Part shown: one piece after another, positions 12,521 to 20,777 of the stretch | How the letters are laid out: every line of letters starts with the position of its first letter | How positions within the stretch are numbered: the first letter of the stretch is position 1 | Assembly: GCA_001282665.1 (NCBI GenBank) | Contig: LN874947.1 | Location: forward strand, 220,703 to 243,949 | From: Clostridiales bacterium mt11 | Lineage (GTDB): Bacteria; Bacillota; Clostridia; Tissierellales; Tepidimicrobiaceae | Direction: 5' to 3' | Length of the DNA: 23,247 nucleotides | Notes under the pieces: model-generated | Database searches by the model: none | Told to the model about the DNA's origin: nothing | Seen by the model: the letters and a program-made list of their open reading frames with translations, nothing else | Program-made: the position numbers and the translations under genes

Positions 12521-14572
12521 ATGAATATATCAAAAAAATTAGTATCTATAATATTACTTACAGCTTTGTTACTAAGTACACCTACTATTATATTAGGTGC
12601 TTCCCAACCTAAGCTTAAGGTTATATTAAACGATGCAGCAGTTTCTTTAAAAAACGAAATATATATAAATGAAGAAGGTCAAATAATGTGTCCATTACGT
12701 GAAATTGCTGAACAACTAAAATACGAAGTTAATTGGAACGATAAGGATATGACTATCGATATATCCAAAGGTTCTGAAAACATTAAACTAAAGGTTGGAC
12801 AATCCAATATTAATGTACATGGAAAAGATATAAAGTTAAATTCTAATCCTGTTGTTAAGAATGGTAAAACCTTCATATCTGTAGACTTTTTAGGAAGTGC
12901 CTTAGATTTAATCGTAGGCTGGGACAGTAAAGAACAAGTTCTAAGAATAAGTCAACCAAAAGAAAACAAAGAAGTGTTCTTTTCAATGGATAAAGATAAA
13001 AAAGTTACAGATGAATTAGACACTTACATGAAAGCTCTTGAAAAAAATAAAAACTTTCACGGTAGTATTTTAGTGGCTAAAGAAGGAAAAGTGCTTCTTG
13101 ACCAAAGTTATGGATTTGCAGATTTTAAGCAAAACACCATGAATAAACCTCAAACTAAATTTGCCATTGGTTCGGTAACTAAACAATTTACTGCAATGGC
13201 TATTATGCAGCTTACTGAAAAAGGATTAATAGATGTGGAGGATAAGGTTTCAAAATATATTCCAGATTTCCCAAATGGAGATTTAATCACTATCCACAAT
13301 CTATTAACTCATACATCAGGTCTTAAAAATTATACAAATTCAAGTGAATTCCTTAAATTGAATTTAGATAATAAGGATCCTATGGAGGTCATTAACCTTA
13401 TAAAGGATACGCCTTTAGAATTTAAACCTGGTGAAAAATTCGAATATAACAATACCAATTATGTATTATTAGGTATAATATTAGAAAAGGTAACGAATAC
13501 CTCTTATGAAGATTATCTACAAAAAAATATATTTGAACCTCTTAATATGACGAATACAGGAATATGCTACGGTAAAGATAATGGTTTACATGATGCGACT
13601 CCATATTCAGGATTTTTAGAGGTAGCCCCTGTAGATGATAGGCTTGTATTAACTCAAGCTTATAGTGCAGGAAATATATACTCTACAGTTGAAGACCTAT
13701 ACCGATGGGATAGAGCTTTAAAAACAGAAGAGCTTGTAAAAAAAGAAACTATAGATAAGATATTTAAAGGACATATAGATACATCTCAAGGAGTAAGTTA
13801 TGGTTATGGATGGATGATTTCCGATACAGACTGGGGCAAAAAACTTTTCCATGGTGGAAATACTTTTGGATTTACTGCTAATATAACTAGATATCCAGAC
13901 GAAGATCTTGCTATCATTGTGTTAACAAATAATGGATATCATGATTCTCAATCTTTAGCAGATACCCTAACTTCCATAGTTCTTAACAGGGATTATAAGA
14001 TGCCAGAAGCTTTAAAGGAAATTGAAATAAAAGACCCAAAATTATATGACAGTTATGTTGGAAAATATGACTTTTTAAATGGATCATATATAGATGTATT
14101 AAAAAAGGATAACAAACTTTATTTTCAAGTTACAGGACAAGAAGCTTTTGAAGTATTCCCACAATCAAATAATAAATTCTTCGCTAAAATAGTAGATGCT
14201 CGTATTGAATTTATAATGAACGATAAGGGCGAAGTTAATGAACTAGCATTTGAACAATTAGGCATGAAGTTTAATTGTAAAAGAGTAGAAGAAAAAGAAA
14301 CAACAGTCGTAAATCCTATAATATATGGCGATTATGTAGGAGAGTATGAACTAGCCCCTAATGTAATTATTAGCATTACAAAGGAAAATGATAAAATTTA
14401 TGCCCAACTTACAGGACAAGATAAATACGAAATATTCCCTAAGTCAGAAATAGAATATTTCTATAAAATAGTAGATGCTGATATTACCTTTGAAAAAGAT
14501 GAAAAAGGCAATGTAATAAAATTGACATTACATCAAAATGGTCAAAACATGCCAGCAAATAAGATTAAATAA
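12521..14572 (+). CDS. secreted serine hydrolase: copper-amine-oxidase-N domain plus beta-lactamase fold
   Basis: 683 residues from ATG 12521, right after GGAGGGGTG; the ATG 15 bases upstream precedes that ribosome binding site. Residues 1-27 are a signal peptide (LVSIILLTALLLSTPTIILG). Residues ~35-145 are a copper-amine-oxidase N-terminal-like domain (CPLREIAEQLKYEVNW, KTFISVDFLGSALDLIVGW), common on clostridial exported proteins and probably wall-associating. Residues ~165-500 are a class-C/penicillin-binding-type hydrolase with S218-V-T-K221, Y309-N-N311 and H444-G-G446. Two similar ~80-residue C-terminal modules follow (YVGKYDFLNGSY..., YVGEYELAPN...). Likely acts outside the membrane on peptides or esters; true beta-lactamase activity is not implied. 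It stands alone between a promoter-like TATAAT and a terminator. Confidence 0.92.
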   Translation: MNISKKLVSIILLTALLLSTPTIILGASQPKLKVILNDAAVSLKNEIYINEEGQIMCPLREIAEQLKYEVNWNDKDMTIDISKGSENIKLKVGQSNINVHGKDIKLNSNPVVKNGKTFISVDFLGSALDLIVGWDSKEQVLRISQPKENKEVFFSMDKDKKVTDELDTYMKALEKNKNFHGSILVAKEGKVLLDQSYGFADFKQNTMNKPQTKFAIGSVTKQFTAMAIMQLTEKGLIDVEDKVSKYIPDFPNGDLITIHNLLTHTSGLKNYTNSSEFLKLNLDNKDPMEVINLIKDTPLEFKPGEKFEYNNTNYVLLGIILEKVTNTSYEDYLQKNIFEPLNMTNTGICYGKDNGLHDATPYSGFLEVAPVDDRLVLTQAYSAGNIYSTVEDLYRWDRALKTEELVKKETIDKIFKGHIDTSQGVSYGYGWMISDTDWGKKLFHGGNTFGFTANITRYPDEDLAIIVLTNNGYHDSQSLADTLTSIVLNRDYKMPEALKEIEIKDPKLYDSYVGKYDFLNGSYIDVLKKDNKLYFQVTGQEAFEVFPQSNNKFFAKIVDARIEFIMNDKGEVNELAFEQLGMKFNCKRVEEKETTVVNPIIYGDYVGEYELAPNVIISITKENDKIYAQLTGQDKYEIFPKSEIEYFYKIVDADITFEKDEKGNVIKLTLHQNGQNMPANKIK

Positions 14573-14578
14573 ATAAGC

Positions 14579-14622
14579 TACTCTTGCGGCAATAATAACT
14601 ATTGTCGCAAGAGTATTTTTTT
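14579..14622. terminator. intrinsic terminator between convergent genes
   Basis: A 16-bp stem (arms 14579-14594 and 14600-14615, core CTCTTGCG/CGCAAGAG, one G-U) with a five-base loop, then T7. It ends the beta-lactamase-fold gene and lies just beyond the antiporter stop on the other strand. Confidence 0.9.
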
Positions 14623-14640
14623 ACTTAGCATTATAAAGAA

Positions 14641-15819
14641 TTAGTCTTGTAATAATTTTTCCGCAGAATAATCAATCCCTATAGCTCCTAAAGGTGCTGT
14701 GATGATTATGGATAATACCGAAATGGCTAAAATAACTTCTCCAGACTCTACTCCTAAGGATAATGGAACTGCTCCCATTGCTGCTTGCACCGTAGCCTTT
14801 GGTACATAGGAAATTATACAAAAAAGTCTTTCTCTCCAATTTAAATCCGTTCCTAATAGGGAAATCAATACCCCTATACTTCTACCTATAAGACCCGCTA
14901 ATATGATTATAATCCCTACTTTTCCTGCATCAAAAGCTACATGGACATTAACTTGAGCTCCTACCAATACAAATAGTAATAACTCTGCAAATACCCATAC
15001 CTTATTAAACTTTACCGATAGTCTTTCCCCTACATTAGGCAGCTTATCTGATATTATAAATCCTATAGTCATTACTCCTAATAAAGAAGCTATTTGAATT
15101 TTCGTCTTTAACAAGTTTTCTATCTCAGTTAATAAAATTGCTAAACCTAGTATCAACAATATCTTTTTAGTATCCCTTATATGATGCTTTTTAAAGATTT
15201 TTATTAATATGCAACCAATGATAATCCCAGCTATAATACCTAATAATATGGATACAGGAATATTTAGTATTTGTACTCCTATATTTATATGAGAGCCACT
15301 ATACAATCCTAAGAAAACACTAAATATGGTAATAGCAAACACATCATCAATGGAGGCCCCTGCTAATATCAATGTCGGTATGCCTTTAGCCTCTCCTAGA
15401 CCATTTTCAATCAATTTTAACATAGAAGGAACTACTACTGCGGGAGAAACTGCTGCAAGGATGAAACCCAATATTCCTCCCTCTACAAATGAAAAATTTA
15501 AAAGCTTCGTAGCTACAAATGAAATGAAGAACCCTTCTACTAAACCGGGTATGCAGCTCATCTTTAAAGCAGTACTTCCGTTTCTTTTTAAGTCCTCTTT
15601 ACTGATTCCAAGTCCTGCTCTTAATAAAATAATAATTAAGGCAATTTTTCTTAAATCATCTGAGGCATTAATCATATCCTGTTGCAATAAATTAAAACCA
15701 TAAGGTCCTACAACAACTCCTAATAGTAGCATCCCCAATAATCCCGGCATCTTCAATTTTTCAAACAGTTTGTTTGCTGGTAATCCTAACAACATTATTA
15801 TTGCTAAACTTGCCGCCAT
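14641..15819 (-). CDS. CPA2-type cation/proton antiporter, fluoride-riboswitch controlled
   Basis: 392 residues, about 11-12 hydrophobic segments, KefB/NhaS3-like (Na_H_Exchanger) membrane domain only; the cytosolic TrkA/RCK tail of Kef proteins is missing. Conserved features: N-terminal KMPGLLGMLLLGVVVGPYG, the unwound-helix motif AAVSPAVVVPS (~122-132) and the ion-binding pair in GASIDDVFAI (D158, D159). It would exchange Na+ or K+ for H+ across the membrane. GGGAGAGG precedes the ATG. The 5' leader holds a fluoride aptamer and an overlapping terminator, and antiporters of this class are known members of fluoride-riboswitch regulons. Its role is therefore probably fluoride tolerance or ion balance during fluoride stress; direct fluoride transport is not implied. 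Confidence 0.92.
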   Translation of the reverse strand: MAASLAIIMLLGLPANKLFEKLKMPGLLGMLLLGVVVGPYGFNLLQQDMINASDDLRKIALIIILLRAGLGISKEDLKRNGSTALKMSCIPGLVEGFFISFVATKLLNFSFVEGGILGFILAAVSPAVVVPSMLKLIENGLGEAKGIPTLILAGASIDDVFAITIFSVFLGLYSGSHINIGVQILNIPVSILLGIIAGIIIGCILIKIFKKHHIRDTKKILLILGLAILLTEIENLLKTKIQIASLLGVMTIGFIISDKLPNVGERLSVKFNKVWVFAELLLFVLVGAQVNVHVAFDAGKVGIIIILAGLIGRSIGVLISLLGTDLNWRERLFCIISYVPKATVQAAMGAVPLSLGVESGEVILAISVLSIIITAPLGAIGIDYSAEKLLQD

Positions 15820-15847
15820 AAAATCCTCTCCCTTTCTCTATAATTGG

Positions 15848-15893
15848 AAAAAATAAAACTCCTACAGGTACAACTATAGTATCCTGTAGGAGT
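15848..15893 (-). terminator. riboswitch expression-platform terminator
   Basis: On the minus strand, ACTCCTACAGG (15893-15883) pairs perfectly with CCTGTAGGAGT (15868-15858) across a 14-base loop and is followed by TTTATTTTTT. The left arm reuses the CTCCTAC bases of the fluoride aptamer. Ligand-stabilised aptamer and terminator are therefore mutually exclusive, which gives a transcriptional ON switch. Confidence 0.92.
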
Positions 15894-15936
15894 CATTAGC
15901 ATTAAGCGGTTAAGGTGAACTCCATCACCTCTATTA
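15884..15936 (-). promoter_or_regulatory. fluoride riboswitch (crcB motif)
   Basis: On the minus strand the leader reads GAGGTGATGGAGTTCACC, then TTAACCGC-TTAAT-GC, then TAATGACTCCTAC. This matches the crcB-motif consensus in order and spacing: GGYGAUGG-GUUCRCC hairpin, AAC-GC...GC stem, UAAUGACUCCUAC. The GGAG loop can form the known pseudoknot with CUCC. It sits at the start of the predicted transcript of the antiporter gene. Confidence 0.94.
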
Positions 15937-15949
15937 GTCTTATATAAAG

Positions 15950-15978
15950 ATTATATTATGTATCAACATCCATGTCAA
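15950..15978 (-). promoter_or_regulatory. consensus sigmaA promoter of the antiporter
   Basis: On the minus strand a perfect TTGACA (15978-15973), 17 bases, and a perfect TATAAT (15955-15950). The predicted start near 15943 leaves about ten bases before the fluoride aptamer. Confidence 0.92.
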
Positions 15979-16026
15979 GAAACTTAAATCTGTTTTATTC
16001 ATCTATTGAATAAGCAAATTCTTTTC

Positions 16027-16122
16027 CTATATTTTTATATCTAATACATATCGCATTTCAGCAACAGGTAAATTTCCAATAATCCTTTCCTTTTTTGTGC
16101 CGTCAAATAAAAGTCTATCAAT
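16027..16122 (-). pseudogene. short remnant frame without a standard start
   Basis: A 31-codon frame reads IDRLLFDGTKKERIIGNLPV followed by AEMRYVLDIKI and a stop. It has protein-like composition and lies just downstream of the GNAT gene after GGGGAGGG, but its first codon is ATT and it stops early. It may be the stub of a lost gene. I do not recognise it, and it could be chance. Confidence 0.2.
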
Positions 16123-16134
16123 TTAGCCCTCCCC

Positions 16135-16629
16135 TCAATAATTAAACTCATTTTCATCTACCCTTATCTTTTGATCACTCACTTCTCCTTCCCTTGATTT
16201 ACGTATCTCAATAAGGTTAAGAACATTGTATCCTCTCTTATCTAGAAATTTAATTATCTTATGATTATTCGGATGCACCCAATTGTAAACCGTATCCTCT
16301 CCAAATTCTTTTGCTAATTTTTCTGCTTCATTAAATAATAGTGAAGCTATTCCCCTTCTTCTATACTCTGGTAGGACATAGAGGGACTCTCCCCAAACAA
16401 TATCTTCACAGACCTTGCAAACCAAATATCCTACTATTATATTTTCTTCAACTTCCGCAACAAATATGGGGTATTTGTAATCCATATAGTCCTCTATTTC
16501 TTCTTTTGCCTTATCTATATTAGGCTCCTCTTTAATTCCTTTTAACTCTGCTAAATCTACTCTAAAATTTGCAACTAACTTAAAAATAGCTTCTCTATCT
16601 CTTTCCTCAAAACCTCGTACCCTAACCAA
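16135..16629 (-). CDS. GNAT family N-acetyltransferase
   Basis: 164 residues from TTG 16629, which is six bases after GAGGTG; a GTG nine bases upstream overlaps that ribosome binding site and is less likely. GNAT features: VRVRGFEERDREAIFKLVANF, central strands GYLVCKVCEDIVWGESLYV, acetyl-CoA loop PEYRRRGIASLLFNEAEKLA, and YNWVHPNNHKIIKFLDKRGYNVLNL as motif B. Substrate unknown. It begins 15 bp after the HELLH gene and is probably co-transcribed. The inverted, broken duplicate at 2483-2976 differs by an in-frame stop and a one-base deletion. Confidence 0.9.
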   Translation of the reverse strand: MVRVRGFEERDREAIFKLVANFRVDLAELKGIKEEPNIDKAKEEIEDYMDYKYPIFVAEVEENIIVGYLVCKVCEDIVWGESLYVLPEYRRRGIASLLFNEAEKLAKEFGEDTVYNWVHPNNHKIIKFLDKRGYNVLNLIEIRKSREGEVSDQKIRVDENEFNY

Positions 16630-16644
16630 TCTTCTCACCTCATT

Positions 16645-17634
16645 TTATATACATTTTTTACATTCTTCCAAACAATCCTCTACAAATTCATCAATATTAT
16701 CTAAACCCTTCCATTTTAAAAATAGTTGTTCCAAAATAATGGGAACATAAATAAAACCATAACCCTCATGAAGATTTGCATTTATCCGTGCATTATTTAA
16801 ATCATCATGAAAAATTACCCAAGTTGAAATAGCTCTTATAAAATTTTCTTCAAAGACTCTACTCCATGAACCTTTATCATAATCCCAAGCATACTGATAT
16901 CGAACCATCTCATCTAAAACGGGTTTAAGCAAATATAGATTTTCATCTATTAAATCTCTACACTCTTCCAATCTAATATCTAAAATGTGATGTAATAACT
17001 CATGGACTATTGATTCCTTATCCAATCTAGCTGTTATTATATAGATTTTATCTTCTATAGTAACAAAATCAGTAGCCTCATGAGCTTGTAAATAATTTGG
17101 AATTATAATTAACTCTGGAAGAAGTTCTTCAGAGATATCTAAAACCCTTTTTATTGATGAATAAGATTGATTAGCCATTAAATCATATTTTTCTATATTT
17201 TCTTTTACTAATGAAATATACTTAGACCATATTTCTTGAACCATACTATTATCTTGAAGCTCATCAATTTTAATAGGAAGTTCCTTTAACCAGTTAATTA
17301 ACTCTTCATTTATTTCATCCGGATTAATCTGTTGGAGACTCTTCATATAATTTAACATTTCGGGAAAATTTGTATATTCTAAGGAAAGTCTTTTAGTTAT
17401 AAATAAGCTCGATAAAGATAGCAAAAAAGTTCTTGGCCAATATGGATTAACTTCACAAGTTGAAGTTCTAGCTTTTTTAAAATAGTCAATGATATCTGCG
17501 TCATATTTTATCTCTCTTATTGAATTTATAATGTCCCTATTACAGCTATCTTCTGCAAGATTATATCCAGATGCTGTTAGTCCGACAAAAACAATAAATA
17601 TATTTTTGTTAGGCTCAATTGAATAATGTTCCAT
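16645..17634 (-). CDS. uncharacterised protein with HELLH metallopeptidase motif
   Basis: 329 residues, no signal peptide or membrane segment. The only clear signature is H211-E-L-L-H215 in KESIVHELLHHILDI, the zinc-binding helix of zincins, preceded by an edge-strand-like FVTIEDKIYIITARL. This is the arrangement expected of a gluzincin-type active site. A third ligand may be one of the acidic residues in FEENFIRAIS (~residue 273), which I infer only from position. I do not recognise a named family. GGGGGT precedes the ATG. It is followed by the GNAT gene; its 3' end is duplicated at 2395-2467. A protease or an inactive relative are both possible. Confidence 0.75.
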   Translation of the reverse strand: MEHYSIEPNKNIFIVFVGLTASGYNLAEDSCNRDIINSIREIKYDADIIDYFKKARTSTCEVNPYWPRTFLLSLSSLFITKRLSLEYTNFPEMLNYMKSLQQINPDEINEELINWLKELPIKIDELQDNSMVQEIWSKYISLVKENIEKYDLMANQSYSSIKRVLDISEELLPELIIIPNYLQAHEATDFVTIEDKIYIITARLDKESIVHELLHHILDIRLEECRDLIDENLYLLKPVLDEMVRYQYAWDYDKGSWSRVFEENFIRAISTWVIFHDDLNNARINANLHEGYGFIYVPIILEQLFLKWKGLDNIDEFVEDCLEECKKCI

Positions 17635-17886
17635 ATGGTTACCCCCTTGTATTATGTCCTTATGTCACATTTTTGCTAATTTTAAGAATATTATATCATA
17701 TATTCATCCATTGATTGCTGCCAAGCTAAATTCCATTACTAAACAGTAGGGTATATCCTCTCTTTATAAACATAAAAAGGTATTACCTGTTTTCAAAATC
17801 TCAATCACTTATACTTATTTTTTTAATATGATATAATTATATAGATTACAAAATTAATAATGTTATCATTTTTTCGAGGTGATACA

Positions 17887-18267
17887 ATGAATAAAATCAT
17901 AAAAAAATGTAAGGTATGCCCTATTGGCTGCGAGCTCATTATAACTGAAAATAAATCTGCTCCTTCAGGTTATAGCGTTGAAGGAAATAGCTGCAACAGA
18001 GGTAGAGATTTTGGAATAAAAGAAGTAACAGAACCTTCAAGAATTTTAACTGGCAGAGTGCTACTTGAAAATGGTCATATGAGTCGCTTACCTGTTAAAA
18101 CCACTGGAGTTGTGCCAAAGGACAAAGTAGAAGAATGTCTTGAAATATTTAATTCTACTGAGGTTACTGCTCCTATTAAACGGGGAGAGGTAATTATTAA
18201 AAATATCTTAGGATTAGGGGTAGATGTAGTAGCTGCAAGAAAAGCCTTACAAAACTCGGCCATGTAA
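17887..18267 (+). CDS. DUF1667 family protein
   Basis: 126 residues from ATG 17887, six bases after GAGGTGAT; an in-frame ATG 27 bases upstream lacks a ribosome binding site. Four Cys occur in the pattern KCKVCPIGCELII...NSCNRGRDFGI, typical of DUF1667 and suggesting a metal or Fe-S site. This is followed by the conserved EPSRILTGRVLLENG and RLPVKTTGVVPKDKV. In many Firmicutes this protein is encoded with glycerol-3-phosphate or FAD-dependent dehydrogenases; here it stands alone, between divergent and convergent neighbours. TATAAT at 17832-17837 is a plausible -10 box. Function unknown. Confidence 0.88.
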   Translation: MNKIIKKCKVCPIGCELIITENKSAPSGYSVEGNSCNRGRDFGIKEVTEPSRILTGRVLLENGHMSRLPVKTTGVVPKDKVEECLEIFNSTEVTAPIKRGEVIIKNILGLGVDVVAARKALQNSAM

Positions 18268-18346
18268 CTATCCCTGTCCAAGGTTAATATCGTCTCTCTA
18301 AACTCTTCTCCATTAATAGAAGGAGAGGGTTACTTTATATTCCATC

Positions 18347-19477
18347 TTATTTAGGCAATATAACCACAGTTTCAAAACCCTCTCCTTTTTTTGTTATATA
18401 TTCTACTTGACCTCCGACTTTGATTATTCTTTCTTCTATTCCTTGTAATCCATTCCCTTTAATGACATCACTACAGCCTATTCCATCATCTTTCATCGTT
18501 AAATATATTTTATCTTTTACTTTTATATCAATTTGTATTTCATTACATCCCCCATGTTTTATACTATTGGTCATACTCTCCTTAATGGTGGTATATATAA
18601 TATTTTTATACTCTGGAGAATAGTTTTCTATTCTTTCATCTATATTATGATTTGTATTTATCTTTGAACTATCATCAATACTACATACTAACTTTTCTAT
18701 GGCTTTAATTAACCCCTTAGATATATTCTCATCTTTTAATGCATAGACTGCCTTCCTCAAACTATACATACTATCCTTAGTCAGCCTTTGGCATTTCTCT
18801 ATTATCTCCTTAGTGATATCCTCATCTTTATATAGCATATTATTTGCCACATCTAAGTTCATATTTAAAGCTATAAGACTATGACCTAAATTATCGTGAA
18901 TCTCTTGAGCTACCCTATTTCTTTCCTTCGTAATAGTTAACTCTTCTATCTCTTTATTTAACTTCTCTACCCTGTTTTTTTCTATTATCAATGCTCTATA
19001 ATAAAATATACTAGTAGTATAAAAAAATAAATACATACCTAACATCAAATACTCAAAAAAACCTTCTTTAAAAAACTGTAAAATTCCTACTTTCTCAAAT
19101 ATGATTACCTGCAAAAAAGGGAGGAGAATAATAATCAATATGTTTAACGTACCTAAATATTTAACTGCCTTTTTATCCCTAATAAAAGCTATATCAATTA
19201 TGGATATATACAAATACGTATCTATATACCCTCCAACAAAAATTTTTAAAACAGTACTAATCAACATGGAAATTAATATGGAAGTATAAAATATTTTTGC
19301 TGAAGTTCTATGTAAATAATTAAACCTTATATGATCATTTATAGCAATACATAAAAATAATAAGGAAAATATAATCATATGCCTTGTATTTCCCATATTT
19401 CTAGATATAATATCATACAAAAAGCTTAAATACATAAAATATCTCAAGATATAGGTATATTTCCCCCATTTTCCCAT
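18347..19477 (-). CDS. membrane sensor histidine kinase (NarL/DesK type)
   Basis: 376 residues. Residues ~10-165 hold five or six hydrophobic segments and no large extracellular loop, so sensing is probably within the membrane. The HisKA_3 dimerisation domain has the phospho-acceptor H194 in RVAQEIHDNLGHSL. The ATPase domain shows the N-box ESMTNSIKHG, DDGIG and GNGLQGIEERI. AGGAGG lies about seven bases before the ATG. It starts 25 bp after the MFS gene in a response regulator-MFS-kinase run, and its partner is almost certainly the NarL-type regulator at 20778-21410. Signal unknown; related kinases respond to membrane or cell-wall stress. Confidence 0.93.
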   Translation of the reverse strand: MGKWGKYTYILRYFMYLSFLYDIISRNMGNTRHMIIFSLLFLCIAINDHIRFNYLHRTSAKIFYTSILISMLISTVLKIFVGGYIDTYLYISIIDIAFIRDKKAVKYLGTLNILIIILLPFLQVIIFEKVGILQFFKEGFFEYLMLGMYLFFYTTSIFYYRALIIEKNRVEKLNKEIEELTITKERNRVAQEIHDNLGHSLIALNMNLDVANNMLYKDEDITKEIIEKCQRLTKDSMYSLRKAVYALKDENISKGLIKAIEKLVCSIDDSSKINTNHNIDERIENYSPEYKNIIYTTIKESMTNSIKHGGCNEIQIDIKVKDKIYLTMKDDGIGCSDVIKGNGLQGIEERIIKVGGQVEYITKKGEGFETVVILPK

Positions 19478-19502
19478 TTAAAAACCTCCTAAACCACTAT
19501 CA

Positions 19503-20666
19503 TTAATTTTTAATATCATCATATACCATTCTAATGCTAAACAATCTAAGCACTATTACACAAAAAACCATAAGCAGTACCCCTTTTATATAAAACACCA
19601 TGCTATTTCCCATATACTCATAAATATATGTACCTATTATTGGTCCTATAATACCACCTATACCTAAGGCAAGTCTATACCTTCCATAGTACTTTCCCCT
19701 TTGATTATCTCCTACAATATCCATTACCAATGCAGATTCGGCTGGTCCATAGAACATCCCATTTATGGATAGCAAAGTATTTATAAACATAAAGTAATAA
19801 TAATTTTTTATTAATGGAAACATTAGATATAGTATTCCAACAATAAATATACCTAAGAAAACTATTTTCTTTTTATCATTCCTATCGGATATTCTCCCAA
19901 ATTTTTTTGGTAAGAACATGGATAATATAGCTCCTGGTACATACAAACAGGATATAAGAAAAAAATCCTCTGTTATATTTTCCCTAAGATATATTAAGTA
20001 TATATGACTAGTTAAACTAGATATAAGGGTAAATACAGCCATAATGACTAGAAATATATTAAATCCTCTACTATTCCTTATTACTTCTTCTTCATATGTT
20101 TTTCTCTGTTCAACGGTTTCACTCAGTTTAAAAATGGCATAATAAAGACTGATTAAACTAAATCCTAAATAGATTATAAATAAGATTTTAAAGGAATCCT
20201 TAAACATATTATTAAATAAAATATTAAAACCTATAGTTGCCCCTAAGAAATTTCCTTTACTTAAAGATTGTTCCATAATTCCAAAGTTTTCAGCCTGATT
20301 ATCTTTACTGCTTATATCAGATATAATGGTATTTACACTAATCCAGAAAAAAGAAGCTGCTATACTTTGAACAATTCTTGCAATCAATATATATTTAAAA
20401 TCTTTATCCAGTAAATATAATATATTGGTGAAGGAATAAAAAATTGTTCCTAATACAATTCCTAATTTCCTTCCTCTTTTATCAATTAATCTACCTACCA
20501 ATGGTCTCATCAAAATTGTAAATAGAGAAAAAAGGGAATAAACAAGCCCTATTTCCCTAATAGTAGCCCCTTTTGAGTAGGCATAAATTGGAAATAAAAA
20601 TCCTATAATGGAAAAGGGAAAAGATATATAGAATACTGATTTTTTTAAAGCCTTTAAGTTATTCAT
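19503..20666 (-). CDS. MFS transporter
   Basis: 387 residues with about 12 hydrophobic segments. The MFS loop 2-3 signature is visible as RPLVGRLIDKRGRKLGI (residues ~55-71), and a looser counterpart FGRISDRNDKKKIVFLG occurs in the second half. This is a drug/sugar-efflux-like (MFS_1) architecture; substrate unknown. AGGAGG before the ATG forms part of an inverted repeat (20677-20706). It lies between its probable regulator and kinase, so expression is likely tied to the two-component signal, as for efflux pumps under stress control. Confidence 0.92.
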   Translation of the reverse strand: MNNLKALKKSVFYISFPFSIIGFLFPIYAYSKGATIREIGLVYSLFSLFTILMRPLVGRLIDKRGRKLGIVLGTIFYSFTNILYLLDKDFKYILIARIVQSIAASFFWISVNTIISDISSKDNQAENFGIMEQSLSKGNFLGATIGFNILFNNMFKDSFKILFIIYLGFSLISLYYAIFKLSETVEQRKTYEEEVIRNSRGFNIFLVIMAVFTLISSLTSHIYLIYLRENITEDFFLISCLYVPGAILSMFLPKKFGRISDRNDKKKIVFLGIFIVGILYLMFPLIKNYYYFMFINTLLSINGMFYGPAESALVMDIVGDNQRGKYYGRYRLALGIGGIIGPIIGTYIYEYMGNSMVFYIKGVLLMVFCVIVLRLFSIRMVYDDIKN

Positions 20667-20676
20667 CTTAAAACCT

Positions 20677-20706
20677 CCTATACTAATTTGTTAATTCTAG
20701 TATAGG
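20677..20706 (-). promoter_or_regulatory. inverted repeat next to the MFS ribosome binding site
   Basis: Perfect 9-bp arms CCTATACTA (20706-20698) and TAGTATAGG (20685-20677) with a 12-base loop. The second arm runs directly into the AGGAGG of the MFS gene, and the first contains TATACT, which could be a -10 box. It could be an operator over a promoter or an RNA hairpin that masks the ribosome binding site. Confidence 0.5.
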
Positions 20707-20733
20707 TTTAAAAGCTTTAAATTTCTTGAACAT

Positions 20734-20776
20734 AAAGTCATCATTTTGGTAATGTTTATATATGACTTTAGTCATA
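20734..20776 (-). promoter_or_regulatory. repeated ATGACT/AGTCAT half-sites before the MFS gene
   Basis: Three related half-sites lie between the response-regulator stop and the MFS gene: AAAGTCAT 20734-20741, ATGACTTT 20762-20769, and AGTCATA 20770-20776. The last two form a TATGACT-TT-AGTCATA palindrome. They are candidate binding sites for the neighbouring NarL-type regulator. Confidence 0.4.
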
Positions 20777-20777
20777 G

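Noticed and set aside
15326..15703. Plus-strand frame of 125 codons inside the antiporter gene
   Set aside because: It is antisense to a well-supported antiporter reading frame and has no ribosome binding site or family signature.
18290..18330. Possible terminator between the DUF1667 gene and the kinase gene
   Set aside because: The CTCTTCTCC and GAAGGAGAG strings do not pair well as an inverted repeat and no T-run follows.
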